DNA of 64,000 nt from Arthrobacter wenxiniae (GCF_013376105.1 NZ_JAAMFM010000017.1:23785-87784), one strand, 5' to 3'. Numbered from the stretch's first letter, positions 1 through 8,466 are shown. Numbers and translations are program-made. Notes: generated from the letters alone by a model not told the origin.

Positions 1-473
1 CGGACCAGAACGTCCTTGAGGCACTCGGTGCGCGGCAGGGCGTCGCCCAGACCGGCATAGCGGGGATCGTGCGCCTGCGAAAATTCGCTGTCATCGGGGA
101 GCGGCGGCGGCGGGGTGTCGTAGCTGCGGCGCCACTGCATGAACTGCTCTTCGCCATATTCGGCGAGCGTCTGGGCCTTGTCCTTGCCCTGGAGCGCGCC
201 GTAGTGGCGTTCGTTCAGGCGCCAGCTGCGCTTGACGTCGATCCAGCCCCGGTCCGCCGCCTCCAGCGCCAGGTTGGCCGTGTTGATGGCACGCTTCAGG
301 CGCGAGGTGTACAGCACGTCCGGGAGCAGGTTGTGCTCCACCAGCAGCTCGCCGCCGCGCACGGCTTCCTGCCGGCCCTGGTCGTTGAGGTCAACGTCCA
401 CCCAGCCGGTGAACAGGTTCTTGGCGTTCCACTCACTGTGGCCGTGGCGGAGCAAAATCAGGGTATAGGTCAT
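1..473 (-). CDS. gpmA: 2,3-bisphosphoglycerate-dependent phosphoglycerate mutase, partial
   Basis: Interconverts 3- and 2-phosphoglycerate in glycolysis and gluconeogenesis (cytosolic). The gene reads from an ATG at 473 down through the left window edge, so only about the first 157 of the usual ~248 residues are present. Near the N terminus it has the phosphohistidine motif RHGHSEWN (residues 9-16), followed by [11 protein letters not shown] and, further on, [14 protein letters not shown], all signatures of the GpmA branch of the histidine phosphatase superfamily. It diverges from the methyltransferase gene at 609, with about 135 bp between them for promoters. Family identification is secure; the C-terminal part cannot be checked. 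Confidence 0.95.
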   Translation of the reverse strand, partial: MTYTLILLRHGHSEWNAKNLFTGWVDVDLNDQGRQEAVRGGELLVEHNLLPDVLYTSRLKRAINTANLALEAADRGWIDVKRSWRLNERHYGALQGKDKAQTLAEYGEEQFMQWRRSYDTPPPPLPDDSEFSQAHDPRYAGLGDALPRTECLKDVLV

Positions 474-608
474 GATTTCATCCTACCGGCAGGGTCCTGG
501 CGGACCCGTTGCGGTACGAAATGCTACGCCGAACCGGGGGCAGCGCGCCGCCCGTGAGCCGCGCCACGTTTTTTCAGCCGCGCACGGGCGGCCAATTACT
601 CTTGTCCA

Positions 609-1484
609 GTGGTTCAACGCGCCCAAAGGGTCGAAACAGCTTCCACCGGCCCCGCACAGCGCGACATTGTTCCGCGCGGTGCCGGCCGGGCCCGCCGCAA
701 ACCCTTCGGCAATCCCACCCGCGGCACCACCAACCCAAACCGCCTCCGCCGGGTCGACCGGTGGCTGGCCGGCCCGGAGGCCTGGCGGCTGCGCCGGGAC
801 AGCACCGCCGGCGCACGCCCCCTCGTCGTGGACCTGGGCTACGGCAGCTCCCCCACCACGGCAGTGGAACTCCACCACCGGATCCGCGCCGCCTGCCCGG
901 ATGTCCGCGTGACGGGCATAGAGATCGAGCCCGAGCGCGTCCTCACGGCCAAGCCGCTGGAGCACGACGGCCTGGAATTCAGGGTCGGCGGCTTCGAAAT
1001 CCCGGTCCCCGGACACGCCACCATGGTCCGCGCCTTCAACGTCCTGCGCCAGTATGAAGAGGCCGACGTCCGGCTCATTTGGGGCACGGTCTGTTCGCGG
1101 CTGACACCCAACGGCATATTCGTCGACGGCACCTGCGACGAGATCGGCCGCCGCAGCACCTGGGTGGCGCTGGACGCCTCGGGCCCGCAAACCCTGACCA
1201 TTTCCATGCGGTTCGGCGCTTTCGGCCTGCCGTCGGACGCCGCCGAACGCCTGCCCAAGGCCCTGATCCACCACAATGTGCCCGGCGAAAGGGTCCACGA
1301 CTTCCTCCAGGCCCTGGACCGGCACTGGCTCGCAGGGGCGCAGCTTGCCCCCTTCGGCAACCGGCAGCGCTGGCTGCTCATGTGCCAACGGATGTACGAC
1401 GACGGCTGGCCCGTTACGCGCGACCCCTCGCGGTGGCGCCTGGGCGAGCTGACGGTGGCGTGGGCCGCCGTCGACCCTGGCTGA
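609..1484 (+). CDS. class I SAM-dependent methyltransferase, substrate unknown
   Basis: A 291-residue protein whose middle holds a Rossmann methyltransferase motif I, LVVDLGYGSSPTT (about residues 71-83), followed by an acidic strand end, VTGIEIEP, typical of AdoMet ribose binding. A post-I segment (FEIPVPGHATMVRAFNVLRQY) and an IWGTVCSRLTPNGIFVDGTCDEIGRRSTW stretch fit the rest of the fold. The first ~70 residues are basic and proline-rich and may be partly untranslated, so the GTG start at 609 is only the longest option. It diverges from gpmA. The substrate (small molecule, RNA or protein) cannot be told from sequence. Confidence 0.8.
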   Translation: MVQRAQRVETASTGPAQRDIVPRGAGRARRKPFGNPTRGTTNPNRLRRVDRWLAGPEAWRLRRDSTAGARPLVVDLGYGSSPTTAVELHHRIRAACPDVRVTGIEIEPERVLTAKPLEHDGLEFRVGGFEIPVPGHATMVRAFNVLRQYEEADVRLIWGTVCSRLTPNGIFVDGTCDEIGRRSTWVALDASGPQTLTISMRFGAFGLPSDAAERLPKALIHHNVPGERVHDFLQALDRHWLAGAQLAPFGNRQRWLLMCQRMYDDGWPVTRDPSRWRLGELTVAWAAVDPG

Positions 1485-1493
1485 ACGCGGCTG

Positions 1494-1853
1494 CTACCAG
1501 GACGAGCCGCGGTTTTGGTGGCCGCGGCCGCGGCCGCGGACCTCCGCGAGGGCGGGGCGGACGTCCGCCAGGTAGACGCCGGCCACGGTTGCGCCGGCCA
1601 GGTTGATGATCATGAGCATGCCCATGTCCGGCGCGATGAGGGACGTGGCGGCAGGCAGCAGGTAGAGGAAACCAAAAAACGCTGAGATCCCCGTCAGCGC
1701 GCCCCAAAACTGCTTGGAGCGCTTGTAGACCCGCTGGAAATCCGCGGCAGGCGTGCGCAGGCAGTCGCTCAGGGCCCAAATTTGGATGCCAAACGCCACG
1801 GCACCCAGCACCGCCAGGATGAAAAAGGTCGCAGCATAGAGGAAGAAGCTCAC
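1494..1853 (-). CDS. DUF2516 family small membrane protein
   Basis: A 119-residue protein with three hydrophobic stretches: about residues 5-27, 50-70 and 75-95. Between the first two lies a conserved-looking segment, IWALSDCLRTPAADFQRVYKRSKQFW. The order (TM, W-A-x-D-x(2)-RTP loop, K-x-FW, TM, TM) matches the actinobacterial DUF2516 family, whose function is unknown. The C-terminal tail is Arg/Gly-rich (RGRGRGHQNRGSSW). It ends convergently, 9 bp from the methyltransferase stop. No partner or regulation is evident. Confidence 0.8.
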   Translation of the reverse strand: MSFFLYAATFFILAVLGAVAFGIQIWALSDCLRTPAADFQRVYKRSKQFWGALTGISAFFGFLYLLPAATSLIAPDMGMLMIINLAGATVAGVYLADVRPALAEVRGRGRGHQNRGSSW

Positions 1854-1918
1854 ACCACAAGCCTAGCTGCTGCTGGCGCTCCACAACACGGAGGGCTCGC
1901 CGGGACGGCTCGCCGGAA

Positions 1919-1946
1919 GGGTTGAGGCGGGAGGGTTGAGGCGGGA
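1919..1946. repeat. two perfect 14-bp tandem units
   Basis: The unit GGGTTGAGGCGGGA occurs twice back to back, directly before the stop codon of the trans-sulfuration gene at 1949. It forms no obvious hairpin. It may be simple slippage. Confidence 0.6.
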
Positions 1947-1948
1947 CC

Positions 1949-3121
1949 CTACCGTGCGGCCGCGTCCAGGGCCTGGGCCAGATCGTTCCAGAGGTCCTCG
2001 ACGTTTTCGATGCCCACGCTCAGACGCAGCAGGTTCACCGGGACCGAGGCGGGCTCGTTGGCGTGGCGGCGGCGGCGTTCAATGAGGGACTCCACGCCAC
2101 CCAGCGACGTGGCCGGCGTCCAGAGCCGCAGGGCCCCAACCAACGCGTCGGCGGCAGTTTCGCCGCCCGCCACCTCAATGCAGAGGATGGAACCGAAGCC
2201 CTGCATCTGGGCCTTGGCCCGCTCATGGCCGGGATCCGAGTCGAGCCCGGGAAACAGGACCTTCTCGACGCCGTCGTGCACGTCCAGCCGGCGGGCCAGC
2301 TCGACGGCGCTGGCCTGGGAACGCTCCACGCGCAGCGCCAGGGTGCGCAGGCCGCGCAGCGCCAGCCATGCCTCGAACGGGCCGGCGATGCCGCCGTGGA
2401 TGGAACGGTGGTGGAGCAGGGTGTGGCGCAGCGTCTCATCGGAGGTGATGAGCGCGCCCAAGACGACGTCGGAGTGCCCGGCCAGGTACTTCGTAACGGA
2501 GTGCAGCACAATGTCGCTGCCCAGTTCCAGCGGCTTTTGGACCAGGGGCGTGCTGAAGGTGTTGTCCGTGACCACGATGGCGCCCACGGCCTTCGCGGAA
2601 CGGCACAGGACGCGGAGGTCGGCGACTTCCAGCATCGGGTTGGTGGGGCTTTCCAGCCACAGCATGTCCGCCGCTTTTTCGCCGGCGCCCGTCAAGGCGG
2701 CGATGACGTCGTCGTTGTTGGCGATGTCCACGGTGCGCAGGGCGAACAGGCCCTTCCCGGACTGCTCCTGGGCCATGACCAGGGCCCCCTGGTAGGAATG
2801 CCGCGGCATGACCAGCACGCCGCCCACCGGCACCAGCGACAGCGCCGCGGACACCGCGGCCAGGCCCGAGCTGAACACCAGGCCCGGCAGCGCGGCACCT
2901 TCGAGCTCCGAAAGCGCGGCCTCCAGCGGGTCCCAGGTGGGATTCGAGTAGCGGCCGTAGGCCCTGTCCCCATCCACGACCTCGCCGGTGCCCACATAGG
3001 TGGAGGACAGCACGATGGGCGGGTTGACCGCGGCATCGTGCTCGCGGGCGGGCCGGCCCGCGGCCACCACCACGGTGTCCGGGCTGAGCTGGTCGGGGTG
3101 GGAGGAAGGTTCATGGCTCAT
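1949..3121 (-). CDS. trans-sulfuration family PLP enzyme (cystathionine gamma-synthase/lyase type)
   Basis: A 390-residue PLP enzyme of methionine/cysteine interconversion: gamma-synthase, gamma-lyase or a relative acting on cystathionine or O-acyl-homoserine. Visible family marks are GRYSNPTWDPLEAALSELEGA near the N terminus, WLESPTNPMLEVADL, the PLP aspartate in VVTDNTFSTPLVQKPLELGSD, the Schiff-base lysine in HSVTKYLAGHSDVVLGA, and the C-terminal SLGGVESLIERR and RLSVGIENVEDLWNDLAQAL. The ATG at 3121 begins MSHEPSSHPDQLSPDTVVV, as expected for the family; longer readings would add low-complexity repeat sequence. No SAM riboswitch or other leader was recognised upstream. The exact reaction cannot be fixed from motifs alone. 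Confidence 0.88.
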   Translation of the reverse strand: MSHEPSSHPDQLSPDTVVVAAGRPAREHDAAVNPPIVLSSTYVGTGEVVDGDRAYGRYSNPTWDPLEAALSELEGAALPGLVFSSGLAAVSAALSLVPVGGVLVMPRHSYQGALVMAQEQSGKGLFALRTVDIANNDDVIAALTGAGEKAADMLWLESPTNPMLEVADLRVLCRSAKAVGAIVVTDNTFSTPLVQKPLELGSDIVLHSVTKYLAGHSDVVLGALITSDETLRHTLLHHRSIHGGIAGPFEAWLALRGLRTLALRVERSQASAVELARRLDVHDGVEKVLFPGLDSDPGHERAKAQMQGFGSILCIEVAGGETAADALVGALRLWTPATSLGGVESLIERRRRHANEPASVPVNLLRLSVGIENVEDLWNDLAQALDAAAR

Positions 3122-3190
3122 GTCCTCCAGATTAGTGCCCCGCGTCACCGCTGAAGAAACTTCATGACACGGAGGTCCGGGCGTGCGGCG

Positions 3191-3262
3191 CCCTGTGGAT
3201 ACTGCCGGGCCGGGCCGCGCCCTGTGGATCGGGCCGGGCCGCGCCCTGTGGATCGGGCCGGG
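3191..3262. repeat. three imperfect direct repeats upstream of tmk
   Basis: The core CCTGTGGAT recurs at 3192, 3221 and 3245, embedded in GC-rich units of about 24-29 bp (CGCGCCCTGTGGATCGGGCC). The array lies between the divergent trans-sulfuration gene (start 3121) and tmk (start 3295), in the region where both promoters must lie. Role unknown. Confidence 0.65.
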
Positions 3263-3294
3263 GTCCTTGCAGCCTTGGCCGGTAGGCTGGGGGG

Positions 3295-3960
3295 GTGACT
3301 TTCCCACGTGCCGCCCAGCCCGGCCTGTTCATTGCCCTGGAGGGCGGCGACGGGGCCGGAAAATCGACCCAGGCCGCCCTGCTGGCCAAGGCCCTCTCCG
3401 ACGCCGGACGCACGGTCTTGCGGACCCGTGAACCGGGCGGCACCCCCGTGGGCGAAAAACTGCGGTCCCTGGTCCTGGACCACGGGCAGGGCGAGATCGA
3501 CGCCCGCTGCGAGGCACTGATCTTTGCCGCCTCCCGCGCCGCCCACGCCGCGCAGGTCATTGCCCCGGCCGTGGCCCGCGGCGAGGTGGTCATCACCGAC
3601 CGCTACATAGATTCCTCCATTGCCTACCAGGGCGCCGGCCGCGGGCTGGGCACCGCCGAGATCCAGCGGCTCAACGAGTGGGCCACCGGCGGCCTGTGGC
3701 CGGAGCTGACCGTGCTGCTGGACGTCTCACCCGAGGACGGGCGCAGCCGCCGCACGGCCGGGGAATCGGCCGAAGACCGGCTGGAATCCGAACCCGACCA
3801 CTTCCATGCGGAAATCCGCCAGGCCTTCCTGGATCTGGCCGCGGCCCGCCCGGAACGCTACCTGGTGCTGCCCGCCGGCCGGCCCGCGGGGGAGCTGGCC
3901 GCCGCGGTCCACGCCCGCGTCCGCGAGCTGCTGGCGGCCAGGGAAGCCGGCGCCGCATGA
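3295..3960 (+). CDS. tmk: thymidylate kinase
   Basis: Phosphorylates dTMP to dTDP for DNA synthesis. The 221-residue protein has the P-loop ALEGGDGAGKSTQ (about residues 14-26), REPGGTPVGEKLR for dTMP binding, ITDRYIDSSIAYQGAGRGLG with the DRY motif (about 101-103), and an Arg-rich LID segment, DGRSRRTAGESAEDRLE. These are standard Tmk marks, and the length is normal. The start is a GTG at 3295 (MTFPRAAQPGLFIALEGGDGAGK). The stop overlaps the holB start (ATGA), so the two genes are translationally coupled, a common actinobacterial arrangement. Confidence 0.95.
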   Translation: MTFPRAAQPGLFIALEGGDGAGKSTQAALLAKALSDAGRTVLRTREPGGTPVGEKLRSLVLDHGQGEIDARCEALIFAASRAAHAAQVIAPAVARGEVVITDRYIDSSIAYQGAGRGLGTAEIQRLNEWATGGLWPELTVLLDVSPEDGRSRRTAGESAEDRLESEPDHFHAEIRQAFLDLAAARPERYLVLPAGRPAGELAAAVHARVRELLAAREAGAA

Positions 3961-5132
3961 GCGTCTGGGTCGACCTGCAGGGCCAGGGGCCCGTGGTGGA
4001 GCAGCTGCGCCGCGCCGCCCAGTCCAGCCGCCCCACCCACGCCTGGCTGCTGACGGGCCCGCCCGGCTCCGGCCGCTCCAACGCCGCCCTGGCCTTTGCC
4101 GCGGCCCTGGTCTGCGACCGCGGGGAACTGGCCGAGCGCGGGTGCGGGGTGTGCAAGGCCTGCCACACCACCCTTGCCGGCACCAACGCTGATGTGACCT
4201 TCATCGCCACCGAGAAGACCACCATCTCCATTGAGGAGGCCCGGGAGCTGGTCCGCAAGGCCCACGACAGCCCGTCCTCGTCCCGCTGGCGCGTCATGAT
4301 CGTCGGCGACGCGGACCGCATGGCCGAGCGCACCACCAACGTCCTGCTCAAGGCCATCGAGGAGCCGCCGCCGCGGACCATCTGGATCCTCTGCGCGCCC
4401 AGCCCGGCGGACGTCCTGGTCACCATCCGCTCCCGCTGCCGCACGCTCACCCTGCGCCTGCCCCCCGTCGAGGACGTGGCGGCGTTGCTGGTGCGCCGGG
4501 ACGGGATCGACCCCGCCCTGGCCCTGCACGCGGCCCGGGCAGCCCAGAGCCACATCGGCATTGCCCGCCGGCTCGCCTCCGACGCCGGAGCCCGGGAACG
4601 GCGCGACGCCATCGTCCGCCTGCCCTTTTCCCTGCGCGACGTCTCGGCTGCCGTGCGCGCCGCCGGCAACCTGCTGGAGCTGGCCCAGGCGGAGGCCTCA
4701 TCGTCCAACGAGGAACGCGACATTGAGGACAAGGCCAGGCTGCTCGCCTCGCTCGGCGCCCCGGAGACGGGAGCGCTCCCGCCGCCCATGCGCGCTGCGG
4801 TCCGCGCCCTCGAGGAGGACCAGAAGCGCCGCTCCAAGCGCTCGGTCACGGACCAGCTGGACCGCGCGCTGACGGACCTGCTCTCCTTCTACCGGGATGT
4901 GCTGGTCCTTCAGCTGGCGGCGCGGGGAGGGTCCGGCGTCGTGCCTCCCGGCGGCGCGGTGGAACTGGTCAATGAATCCCTCCGCGACCACGTGGCCGAG
5001 TTCGCGGGGCGGGCCCGCCCGGAGTCCACCCTGGCCCGGATGGACTCCATCAACGCCGTGCGCCGGCGCCTGACCACCACCAACGTCTCCCCGCTCTTGG
5101 CCCTTGAAGCCATGGCCGTCAGCCTGCTCTAG
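3957..5132 (+). CDS. holB: DNA polymerase III subunit delta' (clamp loader)
   Basis: A clamp-loader subunit of 391 residues. The start is the ATG at 3957 overlapping the tmk stop; it begins MSVWVDLQGQGPVVEQLRRA, the usual HolB N terminus. It has a degenerate P-loop, LTGPPGSGRS (about 33-41), and a zinc module with cysteines at about 53, 63, 66 and 69 (CGVCKAC). Next come the Walker B-like VMIVGDADRM, sensor 1 LLKAIEEPPPRT and the SRC motif in TIRSRCRTLTL. The C-terminal third is helical, as in other delta' subunits. It acts at the replication fork with the tau/gamma and delta subunits, which are not in this window. Confidence 0.93.
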   Translation: MSVWVDLQGQGPVVEQLRRAAQSSRPTHAWLLTGPPGSGRSNAALAFAAALVCDRGELAERGCGVCKACHTTLAGTNADVTFIATEKTTISIEEARELVRKAHDSPSSSRWRVMIVGDADRMAERTTNVLLKAIEEPPPRTIWILCAPSPADVLVTIRSRCRTLTLRLPPVEDVAALLVRRDGIDPALALHAARAAQSHIGIARRLASDAGARERRDAIVRLPFSLRDVSAAVRAAGNLLELAQAEASSSNEERDIEDKARLLASLGAPETGALPPPMRAAVRALEEDQKRRSKRSVTDQLDRALTDLLSFYRDVLVLQLAARGGSGVVPPGGAVELVNESLRDHVAEFAGRARPESTLARMDSINAVRRRLTTTNVSPLLALEAMAVSLL

Positions 5133-5151
5133 CTACGTGAAGGACTCCTCC

Positions 5152-6708
5152 ATGCCCCACGCACCCGTACGACGGCGGCACCGCCTCCGCCTGTCCCTCA
5201 CCGCTGCCATGGCGGCTGTGGGCGCGCTGCTGCTTAGCTCCTGCGCCCCGGCCGGCCCGGTCCCGAGCGCGACGGTCATTTCCAGCGCCCAGGCATCGGT
5301 CATTGGCGACGTGCCGGCGGACCTTGCCGCGTATTACGCGCAGGCGGTGACGTGGACGTCCTGCAGCGGGGGCTTCCAGTGCGCCACGGTGGAGGTGCCG
5401 CTGGACTACGCCAAGCCGCGCGGGGCATCGATCAAGCTCGCCGTGACGCGGCTGCCCGCCACCGGAAAGCGGCTGGGAGCCCTGGTGACCAACCCCGGCG
5501 GACCGGGTGGGTCCGGAGTGGACCTGGTCATCAACAGCGGGAAGCAATACTTCTCCCCGAAGCTGCGGGCCGCGTACGACATTGTCGGCTTCGACCCGCG
5601 CGGGGTCAAGCGCTCGGATCCGGTGAAATGCCTGGATGACGCCCAGATGGACGCCGCCCGGCAGGAGTCCTACGACATGGCCACCGACGCCGGACTTGCG
5701 CAGGCGGAACAGGCTTCCAAGGCACAAACGCAGCTGTGCGTGAAGAACTCCGGTGCCATCCTGGCGCACGTGGACACCGTCAGCTCGGCCCGGGACATGG
5801 ACATCCTGCGGGCCGTGGTGGGCGATCCAAAACTAAATTACATGGGCTTTTCCTACGGCACCAAGCTCGGCGCCACCTATGCGGGCCTGTTCCCGGCGCG
5901 GGTGGGAAAGTTCTCGCTGGACGGGGCGCTGGACCCGAACCTGGACATTGACCAGGTGTCCATGGGCCAGGCCGTCGGCTTTGAAAACGCCCTGCATGCC
6001 TGGGCGCGGAACTGCCTGGGCACCAAGGACTGCCCCGTGTCGGGAACGGTTGATGAGGCGGTGCAGCAAATCCGGAACCTGAATGCCGTCTACACGAAAA
6101 CACCACAGCAGACCTCCAGCGGGCGCGTGGTGACGGGGACCGAGTTCACAAATGCACTGGCCTATGCCATGTACTCCACCGACTTGTGGGAACCTCTGGC
6201 GGGGGCCTTGAAGCAGGCCTTTGCCGGTGACGCCTCAGGCATGCTGGAGCTGGCCGACTATTCCGCGGACCGCTCCGCGGACGGGAAGTACAACTCCAAC
6301 ACGGCAGCGGCCTTCACCGCCATCAACTGCCTGGACTACCCGATGAACTCGGACACCGCGCACATGCGTACCGATGCGGCAGCGCTGAAGAAGGCCTCCC
6401 CCACGTTTGGGGACCTGCTGGCCTACTCCGGGCTGACATGCAAGTACTGGCCACAGCCGGCCACCGGCAAGGCGCAAACCATTGCCGCGCCGGGCGCCGG
6501 CCCCATTCTGGTCATTGGCACCACGGGCGACCCCGCCACCCCGTACCCGTGGGCCCAGGCGCTGGCCAGGCAGCTGGATTCCGGCGTTCTGGTGACCTGG
6601 AAGGGGGACGGGCACACCGCCTACGGGAGGGCGAACGCCTGCCTGACCTCCACCGTCGACAACTACTTTGTGGATGGCAAGGTGCCCGCGCCAGGCACCA
6701 CCTGCTGA
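5152..6708 (+). CDS. secreted lipoprotein alpha/beta hydrolase, tripeptidyl-aminopeptidase type (S33, TAP C-terminal domain)
   Basis: A predicted exported peptidase of 518 residues. From the ATG at 5152 there is a basic n-region (RRRHRLR), a hydrophobic core and a lipobox, LLSSC, with Cys at residue 31, so it should be lipid-anchored outside the membrane. The oxyanion region is VTNPGGPGGSGVDLV and the nucleophile elbow is MGFSYGTKLGATYAG (Ser in GFSYG). The acid and base lie in the C-terminal TAP-like domain (VIGTTGDPATPYPWA and GDGHTAYGRANACL). It resembles actinomycete tripeptidyl aminopeptidases. An upstream ATG at 5104 lies inside holB and would put 16 residues before the signal, so 5152 is preferred. 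The gene stands alone before tRNA-Thr. Confidence 0.88.
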   Translation: MPHAPVRRRHRLRLSLTAAMAAVGALLLSSCAPAGPVPSATVISSAQASVIGDVPADLAAYYAQAVTWTSCSGGFQCATVEVPLDYAKPRGASIKLAVTRLPATGKRLGALVTNPGGPGGSGVDLVINSGKQYFSPKLRAAYDIVGFDPRGVKRSDPVKCLDDAQMDAARQESYDMATDAGLAQAEQASKAQTQLCVKNSGAILAHVDTVSSARDMDILRAVVGDPKLNYMGFSYGTKLGATYAGLFPARVGKFSLDGALDPNLDIDQVSMGQAVGFENALHAWARNCLGTKDCPVSGTVDEAVQQIRNLNAVYTKTPQQTSSGRVVTGTEFTNALAYAMYSTDLWEPLAGALKQAFAGDASGMLELADYSADRSADGKYNSNTAAAFTAINCLDYPMNSDTAHMRTDAAALKKASPTFGDLLAYSGLTCKYWPQPATGKAQTIAAPGAGPILVIGTTGDPATPYPWAQALARQLDSGVLVTWKGDGHTAYGRANACLTSTVDNYFVDGKVPAPGTTC

Positions 6709-6725
6709 GGCCCGCCGGGTCGATT

Positions 6726-6754
6726 TTGTACATGGGGGCCGGGCATATTAGAGT
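6726..6754 (+). promoter_or_regulatory. promoter of tRNA-Thr
   Basis: A -35 box TTGTAC and a -10 box TAGAGT separated by 17 bp, ending about 50 bp before tRNA-Thr. The same two hexamers, spaced 18 bp, precede tRNA-Arg at 50954-50983. Confidence 0.65.
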
Positions 6755-6805
6755 TGTTTCTTGTGTTCGAGGAATGATCCCGCAAGGGGTGCCCCGCGGC
6801 CACAG

Positions 6806-6881
6806 GCCTCCATAGCTCAGTTGGTAGAGCGTTTCACTCGTAATGAAAAGGTCAACAGTTCGATTCTGTTTGGAGGCTCCA
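6806..6881 (+). tRNA. tRNA-Thr (anticodon CGT)
   Basis: A full cloverleaf with acceptor GCCTCCA/TGGAGGC, D-loop GCTCAGTTGGTAGAGC, anticodon stem-loop TTTCA-CTCGTAA-TGAAA (anticodon CGT, read as Thr) and T-arm AACAG-TTCGATT-CTGTT. The 3' CCA is encoded (6879-6881), unlike in the other three tRNAs of this window. It is followed at once by a terminator. Confidence 0.96.
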
Positions 6882-6882
6882 C

Positions 6883-6916
6883 AACCCCTGAAATCCGCGG
6901 ATTTTAGGGGTTTTTT
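6883..6916 (+). terminator. intrinsic terminator after tRNA-Thr
   Basis: Arms AACCCCT/AGGGGTT enclose the palindrome AAATCCGCGGATTT, and the run of Ts starts at 6911. A classic Rho-independent terminator. Confidence 0.88.
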
Positions 6917-7107
6917 GCTGCCCGGCGCCTGCCGCCCCCTGCGATTGTCCCCCATCATCCCCAGAACACCGCAAAGGTGATCTGGATGCGCGGCGCCTGC
7001 TCTGGCATTGGGGACCAGAACCCGGCTAAACCACGTGCAACGACTCATCAGCCGGGTGACATCCGCGGCAAATGCCAGCTCATCGGTCCAAGGACTCGAG
7101 CTGCGAG

Positions 7108-8157
7108 CTATGCCGCCAGCGCTGCCGCGCGGCTCATGAGTCGATACACGAGGGAACGATTCGCCAGCTGGTTCACCGTTCCAGAGACGTAGAGGTCGTG
7201 CGACGGCGCATAAAACAACACGGCGCCGGACGACCCGGAGTGTCCGAGAAACTCACGCGGACCGGGTCCCGACAACAGCCGGGGCATCCCGTAGCGCATG
7301 ATGCCAAGCCCGTACCGCAGTGGGAAGAAGATGCGCCTCCAGTCTTCCTGCATCTCGTGCAGGTAGGTGGAAGGGAACAAAATGCCGCCCAAAACAGCCC
7401 GAAGGAAGATTATTCCGTCAGAGGCGGTGGAGACCAGCCCGCCGTGTGCACGGACCGAGGCCATCGCCAGGGGGATGCGCACGGGGGCGGGTCCGTTGAG
7501 AATTGCCGCGACCTCGTCGTAGCGGCCCACGACCTCCCTGCTGAACGGCCAGGTTGCCGTCAAGCCCAGCGGCAGGATGATGCGTTCGGTGACAGCCCGC
7601 TCCCAACTGTTCCCCGTCACATTTTCGATGATCCGTCCCAGCAGGTGATAGTTGGTGTCCGAATAGAAGGCTTTTCCGGGCGTGCCGGGGGCAAAGTGAG
7701 GCGACATGTCCTGCTTTGCAATCCGGATCGCCTCCTCCAGGGTCCAAGCCCGGTCCTGCCCGAGCACCTCGCCAACCACAGTGCCGCCACCGGCCCGCTT
7801 CTGGTCAAAGTAGCCGGCAACTCCCGAACTGTGCGCCAGCAAGTCGCGGACCGTGATCCGGTGGCTGTGGTCCGTGCCGCGAAAGGTGTTGAGTCCATCG
7901 ATCAAATCGGCCTCGAGGTGTGTCCCGAATGGATCCGCAAGGCTCACCGCGCCTTGGTGCCGTAATTGCATGATCACGGCAGCCGTGTAGAGCTTGGTGA
8001 TCGACGCCGCAAAATACGGTTTCGGTTCAACCTCGCTCTCATACGACCACTCCCATCCACGCCCCGGTGACGACAGGGCAAAGGACATCGGTCCGGTATC
8101 GGGGCGGGCCGCGAAACGGTCAAAAAGTGCGGTCAGCTTGCCACCGGTCGTCATCAT
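7108..8157 (-). CDS. serine hydrolase, beta-lactamase/penicillin-binding-protein-like family
   Basis: A 349-residue serine hydrolase of the class C beta-lactamase-like fold. The catalytic SxxK is visible as AASITKLYTAA (Ser about 52, Lys about 55). Further marks are HRITVRDLLAHSSGVAGYF, FAPGTPGKAFYSDTNYHLLGRIIE and, in place of the KTG box, a C-terminal LGHSGSSGAVLFYAP. No signal peptide is seen, so it may act inside the cell or leave by another route. Such proteins include esterases, peptidases and lactamases; the substrate is unknown. It starts with two adjacent ATGs (8157 or 8154). An ORF of unknown status overlaps its 5' end on the same strand. Confidence 0.85.
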   Translation of the reverse strand: MMTTGGKLTALFDRFAARPDTGPMSFALSSPGRGWEWSYESEVEPKPYFAASITKLYTAAVIMQLRHQGAVSLADPFGTHLEADLIDGLNTFRGTDHSHRITVRDLLAHSSGVAGYFDQKRAGGGTVVGEVLGQDRAWTLEEAIRIAKQDMSPHFAPGTPGKAFYSDTNYHLLGRIIENVTGNSWERAVTERIILPLGLTATWPFSREVVGRYDEVAAILNGPAPVRIPLAMASVRAHGGLVSTASDGIIFLRAVLGGILFPSTYLHEMQEDWRRIFFPLRYGLGIMRYGMPRLLSGPGPREFLGHSGSSGAVLFYAPSHDLYVSGTVNQLANRSLVYRLMSRAAALAA

Positions 8158-8386
8158 GGCCCGATGGTACCCAAAAGATGGTACCCAAAGAAGGCGGAGA
8201 CCACTCCACGGCGGCCCCGGGGCGTATCCACCGATGCGCCGGATGGAAGGCTGCCGTTGCCGTCAGTGCCAGCTTGTTGAAAATGGCCGGCTCCCAAACC
8301 GCGCGATAGGCATGCGGTCGCAGGGCCAGCAGGACAAACAACCCCGCGAAGACCACGAATCCCCACAGCCGCCAGGTCTCCACCAC
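8120..8386 (-). pseudogene. possible remnant of a small membrane protein gene
   Basis: An open frame from a GTG at 8386 encodes a believable N terminus, VETWRLWGFVVFAGLFVLLA, which is one membrane segment followed by HAYRAVWEPAIFNKLALTATAAF. The rest (from about residue 48) loses any protein-like character and runs into the serine hydrolase start. A 14-bp tandem duplication (GATGGTACCCAAA plus one base, 8163-8190) sits in that part. This suggests a truncated gene whose 3' part was lost, but it could be chance. No family is recognised. Confidence 0.35.
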
Positions 8387-8389
8387 TTA

Positions 8390-8450
8390 GGATGACGGAA
8401 CGGACTTTTGAGGCCGCTTTTATCGGCCTCAAAAGTCCGTTCCGTCATCC
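8390..8450. repeat. 27-bp perfect inverted repeat (long hairpin)
   Basis: The left arm 8390-8416 and right arm 8424-8450 are exactly complementary, with a 7-nt loop (CTTTTAT). The loop-proximal part reads TTTTGAGGCCG on the left and CGGCCTCAAAA on the right. The hairpin ends 16 bp beyond the efflux-pump stop codon and could stop transcription in either direction, but it lacks a following T-run. The length and perfection also fit a miniature mobile or REP-type element. Confidence 0.85.
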
Positions 8451-8466
8451 TCCGGCGCCGGTGCGT

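Noticed and set aside
1..3121. SAM or other riboswitch before the trans-sulfuration gene
   Set aside because: No conserved leader structure could be recognised in the upstream region 3122-3294, which is occupied by direct repeats.
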